The notes below the pieces were generated by a model. The model saw nothing but the letters and a program-made list of their open reading frames with translations. It made no database searches and was not told the origin of the DNA. Below, piece after piece: positions 1-7,523 of a stretch of DNA of 8,124 nucleotides (position 1 is its first letter; each line of letters starts with the position of its first letter). Source of the DNA: JANXSD01 sp043758125 (GTDB lineage Bacteria; Bacteroidota; Bacteroidia; AKYH767-A; OLB10); assembly GCA_043758125.1 (NCBI GenBank), contig JAYVOC010000053.1, forward strand, positions 1 to 8,124, written 5' to 3'. The position numbers and the translations under genes were made by a program.

Positions 1-2142
1 GGAAAAGTATTTGGATCAGAAAGAAGTGGAATGCTATATACTTTACCATTTGCAAATGTGTTTTGGGAGAATACAACAATAGGTACCGTCACTGATGAAA
101 AAGGAGACTTTAAACTGGATTTGAAAGTAGCTCTTCCGCACAAATTAATAATAAGCTATGTGGGCTATCTCACTGATACCTTTGAAATTCTCGATGCACA
201 ACAAATTATTAAAGTTCAATTAAAGTCGCTTGAATTAAAAACTGTCGAGATAAAAGCAAGACGTCAAGCTACTGAAATTTCAACATTAAAGCCCATTAAT
301 TCTGAACTAATCACAGAAGGTGAATTGCTAAAAGCTGCATGTTGTAATTTATCCGAAAGTTTCGAAACCAATCCATCTGTTGATGTAAATTATAACGATG
401 CAGTAACTGGGTCAAAGGAAATTCAATTGCTCGGTTTATCCGGAATTTATACTCAAACATTAGCAGAAAATATTCCAACACTTAAGGGTTTGGCAGTGCC
501 TTATGGATTAAGTTACGTTCCTGGTCCATGGATGGAATCTATTCAAATAAGTAAAGGCGCGGGATCAGTTGCAAATGGATACGAAGCAATCACAGGACAA
601 TTAAATGTTGAATTTAAAAAGCCAGAGAAAACAGATCCCTTCTATATAAATATTTATACCGACAATGAGGGAAAGCTTGAATTTAATAACATCAATAATA
701 TTTCACTTAGTAAAAAATGGAAATATATGTTGATGACACATGCCGAATATGTTGGTGTTAAAAGTGATCATAATAAGGATGGATTTTTAGATCAACCCCT
801 CAACAAACAATTCAATGTTTACAACCGCTTTTTTTATCACGATGGTAAAAAACTTGAAGGACAAATCGGATTAAAAAGTTTGTATGAAGATCGTCAAGGT
901 GGTCAAGTTTCTTTTGATAAAGACATTGATAGAGGAACTACAAATTCTTATGGCTTTGGGATAATAACCAAACGACTAGAGCTTTACACCAAGACTGGTT
1001 TAGTCTATCCTAAAACGCCATTCAAATCAATGGGTTTACAAACATCATGGACTTATCACCAACAAGATGGATACTTTGGCTTAAAAAAGTATTCTGGAAC
1101 ACAACGATCTATTTATTTAAATTATAGTTACATCAACATAATTAGAACTACCAATCACCATATAAAAGTTGGCGCAGATTATAAACTTGATGATTATGTT
1201 GAAAGCTATAATGATTCCGCATTTAGTCGAACAGAATTAGTTCCTGGAGTTTTTGGTGAATATACTTTTGGTGGCGATTCCAAAAAGTTTGGAGCTATTT
1301 TAGGTACACGTATCGATCATCATAATTTATATGGATGGCTCTTTACACCTCGATTGCACTTAAAATATAATTTTGCGCCAGAATTCATTATGCGTATTTC
1401 TGGAGGAAGAGGTTATCGATCAGCAAATCCATTTGCAGATAATATTGGTGTAATGGTGAGCGCTAAAAAATTAATAATACTCGAGAAGCCTGAGCTTGAA
1501 GATGCGTGGAATGGAGGTGTTAATATCACTTCTCGATTTAAGATTTTTGATCATGAAGCTAGTTTAGCACTGGATTATTACAGAACGGAATTTCGCCATC
1601 AATTGATTCTTGATCAATATTCAAGAAATGATGCTGTACTGTATTATAATTTGAAAGGCAAATCGTATGCAAATAGTTTTCAAACTACCTTCACGTTTGA
1701 ACTTGTTGAACATCTTGATGTAAAACTTGCTTATAAAATGGATGATGTCCACACTGATTATTTATCATTAACAAATCAATCTAAACCATTAGTCGCAAAA
1801 GATAAGGCACTCTTAAATGTTTCATACAAAACAAATAAAAAATTTTGGATCTTTGATGCAACATTGCAGTGGGAAGGTGCTAAGCCGCTTCCCGCTACAA
1901 GTTCCCAAACAGACTTTGCTACTGAACAGTCACCTGATTATTTTATGTTACAAGCACAAATAACACGTGCCTTTAAAAAATGGGATCTTTACTTAGGAGG
2001 TGAAAACTTATTAAATTTTACTCAACACAATCCAATCATCTCATCACAAAATCCTTTCAGCAATGACTTCGATGCTACAAGAGTTTGGGGTCCAATAATG
2101 GGAAGGAAAATTTATCTTGGGGTACGATTATCAATAAAATAA
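1..2142 (+). CDS. TonB-dependent outer-membrane receptor, 5' end cut by window
   Basis: Outer-membrane active-transport receptor, expected to bind a metal complex or similar substrate and be energised by TonB. The reading frame is open from base 1, giving 713 visible residues. The codons before the first ATG (position 31) encode GKVFGSERSG, which fits the first strand of a carboxypeptidase-regulatory-like domain that continues as FANV...GTVTDEKGDFKL. The true start and signal peptide therefore lie upstream of the window. Next comes a plug domain (roughly nt 290-640) with the conserved stretch KAACCNLSESFETNPSVDV, the LGLSG...T.AENIPTLKGL segment and the ISKGAGSVANGYEAITGQ motif, then a long beta-barrel to the end. 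The paired cysteines at nt 340-345 and the adjacent HMA gene point to metal handling, probably copper; the substrate is inferred. I recall this plug signature from Bacteroidota receptors found beside HMA proteins. No frameshift is seen. Confidence 0.9.
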   Translation, partial: GKVFGSERSGMLYTLPFANVFWENTTIGTVTDEKGDFKLDLKVALPHKLIISYVGYLTDTFEILDAQQIIKVQLKSLELKTVEIKARRQATEISTLKPINSELITEGELLKAACCNLSESFETNPSVDVNYNDAVTGSKEIQLLGLSGIYTQTLAENIPTLKGLAVPYGLSYVPGPWMESIQISKGAGSVANGYEAITGQLNVEFKKPEKTDPFYINIYTDNEGKLEFNNINNISLSKKWKYMLMTHAEYVGVKSDHNKDGFLDQPLNKQFNVYNRFFYHDGKKLEGQIGLKSLYEDRQGGQVSFDKDIDRGTTNSYGFGIITKRLELYTKTGLVYPKTPFKSMGLQTSWTYHQQDGYFGLKKYSGTQRSIYLNYSYINIIRTTNHHIKVGADYKLDDYVESYNDSAFSRTELVPGVFGEYTFGGDSKKFGAILGTRIDHHNLYGWLFTPRLHLKYNFAPEFIMRISGGRGYRSANPFADNIGVMVSAKKLIILEKPELEDAWNGGVNITSRFKIFDHEASLALDYYRTEFRHQLILDQYSRNDAVLYYNLKGKSYANSFQTTFTFELVEHLDVKLAYKMDDVHTDYLSLTNQSKPLVAKDKALLNVSYKTNKKFWIFDATLQWEGAKPLPATSSQTDFATEQSPDYFMLQAQITRAFKKWDLYLGGENLLNFTQHNPIISSQNPFSNDFDATRVWGPIMGRKIYLGVRLSIK

Positions 2143-2150
2143 AACAAATT

Positions 2151-2489
2151 ATGAAATATACAATTCTCTTGTTATTCTGTGCATTCATTGCGATACAAGT
2201 TAATGCACAAACAACAAACATAAAAATTCAAACTTCCGCTCGATGTGGTGAATGTAAAGAAGCTATCGAGATGCAATTAAATTATGAGAAAGGAGTTAAA
2301 TCTGCTCAGCTTGATAATGACACAAAAATAGTAACTGTTATTTACAACTCCGAAAAAACAAATCCTGATATTTTGCGGAAATCTATTGCATCAATTGGAT
2401 ATGATGCAGATTCTATATCAGCCGATTTGAAAGCGTACAAAAAACTTAAGTCTTGTTGTTTAAAAGATGCTCCTAAAAAAAATAAATAA
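2151..2489 (+). CDS. Secreted heavy-metal-associated (HMA) domain protein
   Basis: Small periplasmic or membrane-exposed metal-binding protein of the HMA/MerP-like fold, 112 residues. I chose the ATG at 2151, not the in-frame ATG at 2085, because it gives a clean signal peptide: MKYT, a hydrophobic core LLLFCAFIAI, and a probable cleavage after VNA at residue 19. It also avoids overlap with the upstream gene. The mature part starts with a beta strand (NIKIQTSA) and the metal-site loop RCGECK (Cys32, Cys35), a variant of the usual GMxCxxC. The beta-alpha-beta pattern follows (KGVKSAQLD, KIVTVIY, NPDILRKSIASIGYDAD). A second cysteine pair, Cys102-Cys103, sits in the C-terminal tail. It begins 8 nt after the receptor stop, so the two are almost certainly co-transcribed; it may pass metal to or from the receptor or sense it. 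Metal identity (copper most likely) is inference. No Shine-Dalgarno sequence is seen, as is usual in Bacteroidota. Confidence 0.88.
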   Translation: MKYTILLLFCAFIAIQVNAQTTNIKIQTSARCGECKEAIEMQLNYEKGVKSAQLDNDTKIVTVIYNSEKTNPDILRKSIASIGYDADSISADLKAYKKLKSCCLKDAPKKNK

Positions 2490-2495
2490 TTCTGC

Positions 2496-2540
2496 AGTAT
2501 CAAAAAGCCATGAAAATTAAATCATGGCTTTTTTGATACT
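2496..2540. terminator. Bidirectional intrinsic terminator between convergent genes
   Basis: An 18-nt left arm (2496-2513, AGTATCAAAAAGCCATGA) pairs with a 19-nt right arm (2522-2540) that carries one extra T. The loop is the 8 nt AAATTAAA (2514-2521). The central GGC/GCC and CATGA/TCATG pairs are flanked by A- and T-tracts, so transcripts from either strand end in a U-run. It lies 6 nt after the HMA gene stop and 15 nt after the response-regulator stop on the other strand, and so serves both units. Confidence 0.93.
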
Positions 2541-2555
2541 ACTTTTCACATAAAT

Positions 2556-3722
2556 TTATGCAATCGCTTTTGAAGCAAAATTTTGAACGTCACTTCCTGT
2601 AATTGTTTTGTCGCAAAGTATAATTAGTCGTTCAACAACGTTTCTTAGTTCGCGGATATTTCCAGTCCAATTAATTTTTTTCAACTCAGTAAATGCATCT
2701 TCTGCGAAGTTTTTAATCGGTATAGAGTAATCTTCGCAAATTTGTAGTAAGAAGTGATTTGCAATTAGAGGAATATCATCTTTACGCTCATTCAATGATG
2801 GAACTTGAATCAAAATCACACTTAAGCGATGATATAAATCTTCTCGAAAATTATTGTGTTCAATTTCTTTTTTCAAATCTTTATTGGTAGCTGCAATAAC
2901 GCGAACATTTACAGTAATTTCTTTTTCACCTCCAACACGTGTAATTTTATTTTCTTGCAATGCACGTAATACTTTCGCTTGTGCAGATAAACTCATGTCA
3001 CCAATTTCATCTAAAAATAAAGTGCCACCATTTGCTTGTTCAAATTTTCCAATACGTTGTTTGATGGCAGAAGTGAATGCACCTTTTTCGTGACCAAATA
3101 ATTCACTCTCGATAAGTTCAGACGGAATAGCCGCACAATTAACTTCAATTAATGGAAGTTGATTTCTATTGCTTTGCTCGTGAATCCAACGAGCTACTAA
3201 TTCCTTTCCTGTACCATTTTCTCCTGTAATTAAAACTCGGGCATCAGTTGGAGCAACCCTACTAATCATGTCTTTTATTTTCTGTATGGGCTCCGATGCA
3301 CCAATCATTTCCGTTGATCGATTGATCTTACGTTTCAATGTTTTTGTTTCATGCACGAGGGTGGTTTTTTCCATTGCATTACGCAGAGTAATCAACATTC
3401 TATTTAAATCAAGAGGCTTAGAAATAAAATCATAAGCGCCTTTTTTTATTGCTTCAACTGCGGTTTCAATAGTACCATGTCCAGAAATCATGATAATTGG
3501 AATATCGGGGATACGTTCAAGTAGTTTTTCAAGTACTTCAATTCCGTCCATCTTTGGCATTTTGATATCACACAAAATAATATCAAATTTTTCTGCAAAA
3601 GCGATGTCCAATCCTTCAATTCCATCAGGGGCATCTTTAACTTCGTGACCCTCGTATTCAAGAATTTCTTTTAAAGTATTTCGAATACTTTTTTCATCAT
3701 CGATCACTAAAATCTTCGCCAT
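2556..3722 (-). CDS. NtrC-type sigma-54 response regulator lacking an HTH domain
   Basis: Two-component response regulator that should use ATP to open sigma-54 RNA polymerase complexes; 388 residues. The receiver domain (about 1-120) has Asp8/Asp9, phosphoacceptor Asp52 (DIKMPKMDG), Ser80 and Lys102. The AAA+ domain (about 139-370) has Walker A GENGTGKE (167-174), the sigma-54 contact loop GAFTSA (214-219; the usual form is GAFTGA), Walker B GGTLFLDEIG (232-241), sensor I AATN (277-280), arginine residues in FREDLYHR (292-299) and sensor II GNIRELRN (354-361). Only 19 residues follow residue 369, so the usual Fis-type helix-turn-helix is absent. The stop is 15 nt from the terminator, which leaves no room for a frameshifted HTH. 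Helicobacter FlgR and chlamydial CtcC are known activators of this HTH-less type. It is the last gene of a four-gene unit, 33 nt after the Ppx/GppA gene. No partner histidine kinase is in the window, and target promoters are unknown. Confidence 0.93.
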   Translation of the reverse strand: MAKILVIDDEKSIRNTLKEILEYEGHEVKDAPDGIEGLDIAFAEKFDIILCDIKMPKMDGIEVLEKLLERIPDIPIIMISGHGTIETAVEAIKKGAYDFISKPLDLNRMLITLRNAMEKTTLVHETKTLKRKINRSTEMIGASEPIQKIKDMISRVAPTDARVLITGENGTGKELVARWIHEQSNRNQLPLIEVNCAAIPSELIESELFGHEKGAFTSAIKQRIGKFEQANGGTLFLDEIGDMSLSAQAKVLRALQENKITRVGGEKEITVNVRVIAATNKDLKKEIEHNNFREDLYHRLSVILIQVPSLNERKDDIPLIANHFLLQICEDYSIPIKNFAEDAFTELKKINWTGNIRELRNVVERLIILCDKTITGSDVQNFASKAIA

Positions 3723-3755
3723 AGCACAATTGATTAATAATTTAATTATAGTTAA

Positions 3756-4673
3756 CTATTGTATACTCATTAATAATCCTTCTTTTAATGAATAAGTAGA
3801 AAGGTGTAATTTGCGTATTCCTGTTTTTGAGAGTACAAATGTAAGTAATAGAGAAGCCACAACAATCATATCCGCCCTCATACCCAGCATTCCTTTCATC
3901 CTTAACCGTTCCTTGTAAGTTGATTTTACTAATTCATTATGAAGTGTTTTATATTTCTTTAAATCAAACTGATATTCAGTTTTACGACGAATCAAATTAA
4001 GGTCATCCGTTTTATTTAAGATTATTGAAGCGAATGTATCAAATGAACCACTCGACCCTACCAGTTTTTTAGGTTTAAATTTCGCTACAGCTTCAATAAA
4101 TGAAATTAGATTTTCTGCTAAAAAATTATTTAATATTTTTATTTCAGAATTTAGTATAGGATCTGAGGGTTGGATTTGCTCTTTTAACCTTGCAGCGCCT
4201 AATCTAAAACTCTTCTTCCAAAAAATCTTTTTGTCATTGCAAATAATCAATTCGACACTTCCACCACCAATATCTAAAATGAGAGACGTTTCTTCGCCTA
4301 ATATTATTGCTTTACTAACACCGTTATAAATAAGTCTGGCTTCCGTTGATCCTGAGATAAGTTGAATCGAAAAGCCAGTTTCTTTTTTTACTTTTTCTAG
4401 TAATGCTGATTTATTTTTAGCATCTCTTATTGCCGCTGTACCAACAACAATTGTTTTAATAACTTTATACTTCTTAATAATTTTCTTGTAGGATTTTAGT
4501 GCTTCAACAGCCTTATTAAAAGGATCTTCTGCTATGACTCTTCCAATAATTCCTCCAGATCCTAATTTTACAACTCGTTTTGCTCGATAAAGATGTTTCC
4601 ATTGATTATCTTGATTTTCAGCAATCAATAAGTTAAAAGTATTCGTGCCACAATCTATTATAGCGACTTTCAT
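3756..4673 (-). CDS. Ppx/GppA family phosphatase (exopolyphosphatase or pppGpp phosphatase)
   Basis: Cytoplasmic enzyme of the actin/Hsp70-like (ASKHA) fold that removes terminal phosphate from polyphosphate and/or converts pppGpp to ppGpp; the sequence cannot separate the two. It has 305 residues, the short two-domain form, compared with about 500 for E. coli Ppx with its extra C-terminal HD-like region. Motifs in order: phosphate-1 loop IIDCGTNTFNLLIA (5-18); VGTAAIRDA (77-85); ISGSTEARLIYNGV (106-119), in which Glu111 matches the catalytic glutamate of the family; phosphate-2 loop LDIGGGSVEL (133-142); GSSGSFDTFA (206-215); GMRADMIVVA (264-273); and LSTYSLKEGL (291-300). The start lies 4 nt after the permease stop (TGA-CTCC-ATG on the coding strand), which suggests translational coupling and a common transcript with the transporter. 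It precedes the response regulator, so nutrient or stress signalling is a reasonable but unproven theme. Confidence 0.9.
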   Translation of the reverse strand: MKVAIIDCGTNTFNLLIAENQDNQWKHLYRAKRVVKLGSGGIIGRVIAEDPFNKAVEALKSYKKIIKKYKVIKTIVVGTAAIRDAKNKSALLEKVKKETGFSIQLISGSTEARLIYNGVSKAIILGEETSLILDIGGGSVELIICNDKKIFWKKSFRLGAARLKEQIQPSDPILNSEIKILNNFLAENLISFIEAVAKFKPKKLVGSSGSFDTFASIILNKTDDLNLIRRKTEYQFDLKKYKTLHNELVKSTYKERLRMKGMLGMRADMIVVASLLLTFVLSKTGIRKLHLSTYSLKEGLLMSIQ

Positions 4674-4677
4674 GGAG

Positions 4678-6006
4678 TCAATCTTTGTAAAATAACCATT
4701 TCGATATTTCGCGATAACTTATTTTTTTCCCATAAAGAAGTATTCCGGTACGATAAATTTTTCCTGCTAACCATGTTGTGCCGATAAAACCAATTATTAA
4801 TAGAAACATGGATAATGCAATTTGCCAATCTGGTACGCCAAATGGAATTCGAACCATCATCACAACTGGAGAAGTTAGTGGAATCATTGAAAACCAAAAC
4901 CCTAGTTGACTATCGGGATTAGTAACAACCGTTTGCGCAACCATAAATGATAATATTAACGGTATCGTAACAGGCAACATAAATTGCTGTGTTTCTGTTT
5001 CATTATCTACCGCAGCCCCAATTGCAGCAAATAATGCGGAATATAAAAGATATCCACACAGAAAATAAATTATAAAACAAACAAGTATCCTTGGAAAATT
5101 GATAGAGGAAAGATTGCCCATCATTTTAAGCAGATCTTTGTTTTGCATTGGCGATTCCCCCTTAGCGTGTGCAACACTTTCGTTCATTGAATGATGCTGA
5201 AGGTCTTGTACAATCTCTTTCGGATCTGTTTTTTTATTGTAAATGATCGTATTTACTATTGATGATATAGTGAAGGTTAAAACTATCCATAGTAGAAATT
5301 GAGTGAATCCCACCAAGGCAATCCCAATAATTTTGCCCATCATCAATTGAAATGGTTTAACTGATGAAATAATAACTTCTACAATTCTATTTGTTTTCTC
5401 TTCAATAACACCTCTCATCACTTGCACACCATAAAGGAAAATGAACATATAAATCATGATGCCCGCAGCAAATCCAACAATTGTATTTAGCGATGAATCA
5501 TTCTCTTCACCTTTTAAAGTAAGAGTTTTTAAGTCTATTTCAGTTTTGATAGATTCAAGTGTTTGGGCAGATATTCCCTCATACTTGAGTTTATCCTTTT
5601 CTATATCTTCTTTTAAAACACGTTCAATATAACTAGTTACCTTAATATTCGCTTGCTTTTCTGTGTAAAGAACAATACCGCCAGGATTTTTTATTACGTC
5701 TGCAGGTATATATAATATCCCGTATTCCTTATCGGAATCAAAAGCCTTTTTCGCAGCTTCTAAATTTATAGTATCGTTAACAAATTGTACTGTCTCAGAA
5801 GATGGCAGAATCGTGGTGAAAATTTTCGGGGCTTGGTCGATAATATGCACCTTATAGCCATCATTTTTTGAATATTCAGAAATTAAAAGTGGTGCAACAA
5901 AAATGGTAGCCATTAAAAGTGGACCAAGGATGGTCATTATAATGAAGGATTTTTTCTTTACTCGGGTTAGATATTCTCTCTGAACAATTAATAATATTTT
6001 ATTCAT
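4678..6006 (-). CDS. ABC-2 type transporter permease, NatB-like
   Basis: Membrane subunit of an ABC exporter, 442 residues. It starts MNKILLIVQREYLTRVKKKSF and then has a first membrane helix (about 22-43). A large extracytoplasmic domain follows (about 45-170, with the VHIIDQAP strand), as in NatB-type permeases. The C-terminal membrane part has helices near 174-196, 225-252, 304-333, 342-362, 371-388 and 397-416. The amphipathic segment MRGVIEEKTNRIVEVIISSVKP (about 197-218) and AAIGAAVDNETETQQFMLP (about 327-345) are characteristic of this family. The substrate is unknown; NatAB exports Na+ in Bacillus, but homologues in Bacteroidota are mostly uncharacterised. It lies 7 nt downstream of its ATPase gene and 4 nt upstream of the Ppx/GppA gene. 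The sequence appears intact. Confidence 0.9.
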   Translation of the reverse strand: MNKILLIVQREYLTRVKKKSFIIMTILGPLLMATIFVAPLLISEYSKNDGYKVHIIDQAPKIFTTILPSSETVQFVNDTINLEAAKKAFDSDKEYGILYIPADVIKNPGGIVLYTEKQANIKVTSYIERVLKEDIEKDKLKYEGISAQTLESIKTEIDLKTLTLKGEENDSSLNTIVGFAAGIMIYMFIFLYGVQVMRGVIEEKTNRIVEVIISSVKPFQLMMGKIIGIALVGFTQFLLWIVLTFTISSIVNTIIYNKKTDPKEIVQDLQHHSMNESVAHAKGESPMQNKDLLKMMGNLSSINFPRILVCFIIYFLCGYLLYSALFAAIGAAVDNETETQQFMLPVTIPLILSFMVAQTVVTNPDSQLGFWFSMIPLTSPVVMMVRIPFGVPDWQIALSMFLLIIGFIGTTWLAGKIYRTGILLYGKKISYREISKWLFYKD

Positions 6007-6013
6007 AATCTTT

Positions 6014-6937
6014 TTATGCTTCTAAAGGACTAACTGTTTTAATGAAGATATCACTCATACTAGGAATTACCTCTTTAAAGCTAATCACATTTACATTATT
6101 AATGAGAGATTGAAGAAGTTGGTTCGTAGCAACTTGCCCAGTAAATTTAACTCTTGCTTTTTTATATTCTCCCTGATATTCATTTTCCATTAATTCAAAA
6201 TCCCCCCAAAGACTATTCGCCAAGCCTATATTATTTCCTTCGTATTCAATTTCAAAGGTATTTGAACGATAGGATTTCCTAATGCTAGCGACATCACCAT
6301 CTAGTAACTTATGTGACTTATGAATTAATGCAATATGCGTGCATAACTCTTCTACTGATTCCATTCTGTGAGTCGATAAAATGATTGAAGTTCCTTTTCG
6401 TTTTAAGTCTAGAAGTTCATCTTTAACAAGGTTCGCATTAAGTGGATCAAATCCTGTAAATGGTTCATCAAGAATTAAAAGTTTGGGTTCATGAACAACA
6501 GTCACAATAAATTGAACCTTTTGCTGCATTCCTTTGCTTAGTTCTTCTATTTTCTTGTTCCACCATTCAGTAATTTCAAATTTTCCAAACCAATACTTGA
6601 GCCTTTTGATAGCTTCTTGTCTACTTAAACCTTTAAGCCGAGCTAGATAAAGCGCTTGTTCTCCTACTTCCATCTTCTTATACAGACCTCTTTCCTCAGG
6701 TAAATATCCAATTTCTTTAGTGTGGTCGTTATGTAATCGATTTCCATTAAAGAGTACTTCTCCAGAATCAGGAGCAGTGATCTGATTTATTATTCTGATA
6801 AGAGAGGTTTTCCCTGCTCCATTTGGTCCGAGCAATCCAAAAACAGAACCTTGTGGGATTACAAGACTAACATTTTTAAGTGCAACATGACTTGAATACA
6901 CTTTGGTCACGTCTTTTACTTGAATTATTGCATTCAT
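6014..6937 (-). CDS. ABC transporter ATP-binding protein, NatA-like
   Basis: Cytoplasmic ATPase that should drive the NatB-like permease encoded 7 nt downstream; 307 residues. Visible motifs are Walker A GPNGAGKT (37-44), the Q-loop region GYLPEERGLY (76-85), where glutamate stands in the usual glutamine place, signature LSKGMQQK (132-139), Walker B LLILDEP (152-158), D-loop FDP (162-164) and switch histidine His189 (STHR). Residues from about 220 form a C-terminal extension found in many NatA/DrrA-type ATPases. The start at 6937 gives MNAIIQVKDVTKVY, the normal N-terminus; a second ATG 4 nt inside is out of frame. It is the first gene of the minus-strand unit, so its promoter should lie in the spacer just above 6938, but I could not identify a convincing TAnnTTTG there. 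No Shine-Dalgarno sequence is seen. Confidence 0.92.
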   Translation of the reverse strand: MNAIIQVKDVTKVYSSHVALKNVSLVIPQGSVFGLLGPNGAGKTSLIRIINQITAPDSGEVLFNGNRLHNDHTKEIGYLPEERGLYKKMEVGEQALYLARLKGLSRQEAIKRLKYWFGKFEITEWWNKKIEELSKGMQQKVQFIVTVVHEPKLLILDEPFTGFDPLNANLVKDELLDLKRKGTSIILSTHRMESVEELCTHIALIHKSHKLLDGDVASIRKSYRSNTFEIEYEGNNIGLANSLWGDFELMENEYQGEYKKARVKFTGQVATNQLLQSLINNVNVISFKEVIPSMSDIFIKTVSPLEA

Positions 6938-7429
6938 ACATAATATATAGTATCGTTAAAAATTGTAACAGGGCTCTAAAATAGAGTACAGAGTGACATA
7001 AAAATTTAAATTTCAAATTAAATGATAACACGATTTGGCTTAAAACTGTTTAATCTTTCGAATTGGTATAGCAAAATAGAAATTAATATCCTGTTGAGAA
7101 GAGCAATTAGGAAATTAAAAATTTGAGATATCAGATAAGCAAAATCAAATTCTTAGATATAGTTGACGGAATTCATTGGCATGAGTTGGAAAAAACAGTT
7201 GATTTCGGTCTTTGGTTAACGAGTTATTATTGATTTATTGAAATTTTTTCCGCTTCACTGATGAAAAAAATGACGTTTTAGGGTAATAAACGTGGAGAGC
7301 TTAATGATAATAGTAGGTAAAAAATCATGTTTTAGGGATATAATTGGTTGTTAGTAGGAGTATGATTAAAACTTAGTGCTCTAAATAACAAGTACTTATA
7401 TGATTTTAAGAATATTTCTTTCATATTTA
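6938..7429. other. AT-rich gene-free spacer between divergent units
   Basis: About 490 bases with no convincing gene, tRNA or mobile element on either strand. It should hold the promoter of the minus-strand ABC/ppx/regulator unit and perhaps upstream control sites for the rRNA operon. Visible items are a short inverted repeat CTCTA-AAA-TAGAG at 6974-6986, the palindromic tract AAATTTAAATTT near 7003-7014, a possible 34-codon reading frame at 7022-7126, and the direct repeat listed separately. None has a recognised function. Confidence 0.6.
7265..7337. repeat. Imperfect 19-nt direct repeat pair
   Basis: AAAAAATGACGTTTTAGGG at 7265-7283 recurs as AAAAAATCATGTTTTAGGG at 7319-7337, matching at 17 of 19 positions. 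The copies are 54 bp apart start to start, about five helical turns, which would place them on the same DNA face. They lie 90-165 bp upstream of the first rRNA promoter. A protein binding site pair is possible; chance in an AT-rich spacer is also possible. Confidence 0.45.
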
Positions 7430-7460
7430 TTTGACAATGCGGAAAGTCGTACTAATTTTG
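7430..7460 (+). promoter_or_regulatory. rRNA operon promoter P1 (Bacteroidota type)
   Basis: TTTG at 7430-7433, then a 19-nt spacer, then TAATTTTG at 7453-7460. This matches the Bacteroidota primary-sigma consensus TTTG-N19-TAnnTTTG exactly. Transcription should start about 7 nt after the final G, in the C-rich run CCCTCCC. It lies about 290 nt upstream of 16S rRNA and points towards it. Confidence 0.8.
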
Positions 7461-7523
7461 CCCTCCCGTTCACGGATATAAGCAACTCACAATGAAAAGT
7501 TCTTAAAAATAGTTGCAAATAAA

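Noticed and set aside
2085..2150. Extended start for the HMA protein at 2085
   Set aside because: It would overlap the receptor gene and put 22 hydrophilic residues before a complete signal peptide; 2151 is the better start.
2854..3093. 79-codon open frame on the plus strand
   Set aside because: It lies antisense inside the AAA+ domain of the response regulator, its composition is not protein-like, and the opposite frame is clearly coding.
4670..4897. 75-codon open frame on the minus strand
   Set aside because: It overlaps the permease gene in another frame; the permease frame shows a recognisable family C-terminus, so this is a shadow.
6974..6986. Inverted repeat CTCTA-AAA-TAGAG as a terminator or operator
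   Set aside because: The 5-bp arms are AT-rich, have no T-run, and are of a length expected by chance; no support beyond symmetry.
6938..7060. Promoter for the minus-strand ABC unit
   Set aside because: Only near matches to TAnnTTTG on the minus strand (for example TTAATTTG at about 7011-7018 on the complement) without a correctly spaced TTTG; too weak to list.
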